Positions 34,901 through 36,152 of a stretch of 36,152 nucleotides of DNA are shown here, one piece after another. How positions within the stretch are numbered: position 1 is the first letter of the stretch; every line of letters begins with the position of its first letter. A program made the translations under genes and the position numbers. Location: contig VGSW01000017.1 in the NCBI GenBank assembly GCA_016874915.1, positions 1-36,152 on the forward strand. The letters are read 5' to 3'. Under the pieces are notes generated by a model, which saw only the letters and a program-made list of their open reading frames with translations, was not told where the DNA came from and ran no database searches. This stretch comes from Deltaproteobacteria bacterium. GTDB lineage: Bacteria; Desulfobacterota; Desulfobaccia; Desulfobaccales; 0-14-0-80-60-11.

Positions 34901-35609
34901 TACCTATGAGATTTCAGGACCAGGCTTCAAGAAGACCCCCATCTCTGCCGGCCTGGAGGCCTTGGAGAAAGAAACAAAGATAAGACCCCTTTCACCCTTT
35001 GACCCCTTTACCAAGAAGATCGCAGGGAAACTCTTGCGCCCGGGAGAGCGTCTCCCCCTGGTGGTCGCCTCTGCCCAGGAAGGGCCTTTCCGAAGCACCG
35101 TGGCAATGTGGGTGCGTGGTCAAAAGCCTTTGCCGATCACTGCTCTTGTGGAATTAAAAGCATCGATGAGTGTCTGGAATGGCCAGCCACCTGAACCGGA
35201 AGCCTGGCATCGTGCCCGGCAGAAGGCCAGACAGGCGGCTGAACGACAGGTCAAAAAGATGAACCACCAAGCGCAGAAACGAGTGCAGATGTTGATGGCG
35301 CGCCAGATAATGGCTGCCAAGATAAGGCTCACGAAGGAATTGGGCAGATTTCTCATGTGCTTAGGGGGAACTGGTGAATTGAATGCCATTTTCAATCAAC
35401 AGATGTCCCAGAATACCCCCACCGCAATTCGGTTGAAACAGTGTTTTGAAATGCTGGGGAATCGCTACCCCGACTGGAGTATGGAGTTGAGGCAAGAATT
35501 GGAGGATTTTTACGAAAATCTTCCCACGAACAAACGCCAAGCAAGGATACTGGGCAAAGAAGTGGATGCTGCTCTAAGAGACCCGCGTTGGCAAGTCAAA
35601 AAAAGCTAA
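31989..35609 (+). CDS. PLD-like and SNF2-family helicase, DrmD-like
   Basis: The product has 1206 residues from GTG31989, 2 bases after the methyltransferase stop. Residues about 30-220 form a phospholipase-D-like domain with H161-G-K163 followed by an acidic stretch and FMGTSNETADG, a degenerate HKD-type nuclease motif. Residues about 290-480 form helicase lobe 1: Walker A DEVGLGKT with Lys317, DEAH box Asp420-His423, and motif III SATPMQTQPW. Lobe 2 (about 735-875) contains VFTEYGDTLDYL, TDAASEGLNLQAAG and VEQRIGRIDRIGQ. The C-terminal 300 residues are helical. SNF2-type translocases with a PLD nuclease are typical of DISARM-related systems; only one PLD half is obvious, so dimerisation may be needed for cleavage. 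The protein should remodel or degrade unmodified incoming DNA. Confidence 0.87.
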   Translation: MTTQRQTRPAANEAFPPGNLRRHNWPRFLQGPDPELLGNLYVPALSEAVRYDRSCSYFSSYALARAARGFGKLIERLLALGDQAPRPAVRLLVNEQLDREDVQALLETGDPSRLESQLKKRLKSPQDLLARQRLAMLAWLAQAGWLEIRVGVMRSGVGIHHGKFGIARDETGDAVIFMGTSNETADGLMANYENVEISTSWQDPERYQHYVREFEDLWGDNHAYVHTVSLPEAVRLQLIKFAPAAPPVVEPQEDLERKKAAMFWQFIVEAPYLANGGPACDATALVELWPHQRRVVEEAAGAWPEGRLLCDEVGLGKTIEAILILRRLLAGRGVRRALLLVPAGLLGQWQGELREKGGLLVPRLMGPTTLAWPDGGTEKVGGLGEALTQDILIMSRELARLDDNRAILLTAEPWDLVLLDEAHAARRGKQEEGEFNSATLLLQLLRDLQLKGKARGFLLLSATPMQTQPWEPWDLLSILGEGGVWLAEFKAVRDYYQAVAAVRQGACGKELSRQAAVLIAADPDFPQPPGNPINLTDTTQVAQKLAFVPPTQRDDMAAWLRRGSPLGRRMHRNTRGTLKQYHSLGLLQEAPPTRKVEDIVFEYQDVHERQVYDAITRYIDKRFEQIEKEKTGKGFVMTVYRRRAASSPLALERSLERRREGLKRVAAHLAYDWYLQAEDVPEALEIDDLPEGEGVGKVSSALPTDPRAAKAELAEVEGLLDSLRGLPGDSKRDKFLEVLRGITDEGRAVLVFTEYGDTLDYLRTCLKDIYPRGLACYSGAGGERWDGEEWQRCSKGAITQALQKRKIQVLLCTDAASEGLNLQAAGAVINYDLPWNPARVEQRIGRIDRIGQQHPQVWVVNLFIRDSVDDKVYRALQKRCGLFKHFVGAMQPVLARARRMLLYQEPFDMADLEATASLVQTDALAAETYFESQPESPDGKPAAITLADMEEALKLCQEGFGVKVKALKEAHTYEISGPGFKKTPISAGLEALEKETKIRPLSPFDPFTKKIAGKLLRPGERLPLVVASAQEGPFRSTVAMWVRGQKPLPITALVELKASMSVWNGQPPEPEAWHRARQKARQAAERQVKKMNHQAQKRVQMLMARQIMAAKIRLTKELGRFLMCLGGTGELNAIFNQQMSQNTPTAIRLKQCFEMLGNRYPDWSMELRQELEDFYENLPTNKRQARILGKEVDAALRDPRWQVKKS

Positions 35610-35611
35610 TG

Positions 35612-35658
35612 GTTGTTTTCTGTTCGATCGACTTCAACTGAGTCGGACGGCAAACAAC
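35612..35658. terminator. Nested inverted repeats after the helicase stop codon
   Basis: GTTGTTT (35612-35618) pairs with AAACAAC (35652-35658), and within it CGACT (35629-35633) pairs with AGTCG (35641-35645). It sits two bases after the stop codon, so a role in transcript ending or stability is plausible. There is no downstream T-run, so it is not a canonical intrinsic terminator. Confidence 0.25.
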
Positions 35659-35726
35659 ATGCAACCGGTGGAATCGGTATTGAGATGAGGATGTCGCATG
35701 ATGGCTCTCCCTCTTTAGGTTTTTTA

Positions 35727-35736
35727 GATTTAAAGG
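35727..35736. repeat. Target-site duplication, left copy (GATTTAAAGG)
   Basis: The 10 bases GATTTAAAGG abut the left end of the small element and are repeated exactly at 35895-35904 abutting its right end. A 10-bp duplication fits IS4-family transposition. Confidence 0.85.
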
Positions 35737-35801
35737 CAATGCTGTTCACTTAAGGCTTTTCATCTTGACAGGCAACATTCGTTAAAGCAGGAGAGGATGT
35801 A

Positions 35802-35823
35802 GAACAGCCGCCTCCGGCTGTTC
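35802..35823. repeat. Perfect 9-bp stem hairpin inside the MITE-like element
   Basis: GAACAGCCG (35802-35810) pairs with CGGCTGTTC (35815-35823) around a CCTC loop. It is followed by an AT-rich stretch and could act as a transcription end in one direction. Confidence 0.75.
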
Positions 35824-35832
35824 ATTTTAACA

Positions 35833-35854
35833 GAGCAGGCGGGGGCGCCTGCTC
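35833..35854. repeat. Second perfect 9-bp stem hairpin inside the MITE-like element
   Basis: GAGCAGGCG (35833-35841) pairs with CGCCTGCTC (35846-35854) around a GGGG loop, 9 bases after the first hairpin. The pair has the look of a REP-type extragenic palindrome. Confidence 0.75.
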
Positions 35855-35894
35855 CACATGAAACAGGGGGTTGTCGCCAAAGTGAACAGTATTG

Positions 35895-35904
35895 GATTTA
35901 AAGG
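35895..35904. repeat. Target-site duplication, right copy (GATTTAAAGG)
   Basis: Exact copy of 35727-35736, directly after the right terminal inverted repeat. Confidence 0.85.
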
Positions 35905-36152
35905 GAGTCCTTCGAACCTTCTTATCTCTTCAAGAAGGAAGGCCATCCATAATACTTTTTGAAGAAAAAAGTGGAAGCCGAGCCGTCCTTGGAAGTATTG
36001 AACTGATCGGTAAATCTACCGGAACCGAAACCAGGCGACCTCCATCTTTACTTGTCATTATTATTACTACTACGTTAAAATTAATTTAAAGTGCTTTCGT
36101 TAGCCGGTGAAGATGGACTTTCCTCTTGCATATGGGGCAGATGCCGGTCCAG
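35905..36152. other. Right-edge 248 bp; no gene recognised
   Basis: The stretch is AT-rich in the middle (around 36050-36090) and holds no frame with a good start and ribosome binding site. A 65-codon open frame from a TTG at 35892 begins within the MITE end and target duplication and is not credible. The last 60 bases could belong to a gene beyond the window. Confidence 0.4.

Larger units (their letters stand above)
35737..35894. mobile_element. 158-bp MITE-like element with matching terminal inverted repeats
   Basis: The left end CAATGCTGTTCACTTAAGG (35737-35755) is inverted at the right end as CCAAAGTGAACAGTATTG (35877-35894); the first 15 positions agree in 14. The left end also agrees in 16 of 19 positions with the insertion-sequence end at 109-127, so that element family could have mobilised it. 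No reading frame inside encodes a protein. It carries two perfect 9-bp hairpins, 35802-35823 (loop CCTC) and 35833-35854 (loop GGGG). Perfect 10-bp direct repeats flank it exactly. Confidence 0.85.

Noticed and set aside
35892-36089. 65-codon open frame at the right edge
   Set aside because: It starts within the MITE end and target duplication, has a TTG start, no ribosome binding site and no recognisable family.

Overview
The window is a high-GC bacterial segment. Gram-negative envelope features (OmpA-like peptidoglycan-binding domains, Sec signal peptides, a probable lipoprotein) and the richness in TPR-CHAT, DUF4384 and WD40-caspase proteins suggest a deltaproteobacterium-like organism (Desulfobacterota). 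That assignment is inference; no rRNA or marker gene is present.

Positions 1-1293 are a decayed edge. The right end of an IS4-type insertion sequence (1-127) has cut into a WD40-caspase gene. What remains is an AT-rich caspase domain whose catalytic His and Cys are replaced by Asn and Ser, followed by the 3' tail of a CHAT gene.

Positions 1450-24189 are an expanded same-strand array of predicted exported, caspase-clan (CD) genes: a DUF4384 protein, a metacaspase-DUF4384 protein, then two copies of a module. Module 1 is TPR-OmpA-DUF4384, TPR-CHAT, WD40-only, WD40-caspase. Module 2 is TPR-OmpA-DUF4384 (probable lipoprotein), TPR-CHAT, TPR-only, WD40-caspase. Nearly every product has a signal peptide or N-terminal membrane segment, so the system probably works at the cell envelope, unlike the cytoplasmic CHAT and caspase effectors best known from immunity. 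The proteases keep their His/Cys dyads, the WD40-caspases carry an EF-hand-like loop, and DUF4384 recurs in three architectures. Sharp base-composition breaks inside genes indicate repeated recombination between paralogs.

Positions 24713-35609 are a restriction-like defence operon: a DUF499 P-loop ATPase, a small unrecognised protein, a DUF3800 predicted nuclease, a DUF1156 adenine-specific DNA methyltransferase and a PLD-SNF2 helicase. The layout resembles DISARM-related arrays (ARMADA-like, named from memory) and has no DUF1998 gene here.

The right edge holds a 158-bp MITE-like element with terminal inverted repeats matching the IS end at position 127 and a perfect 10-bp target duplication. 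The gene block is therefore bracketed by related mobile ends.
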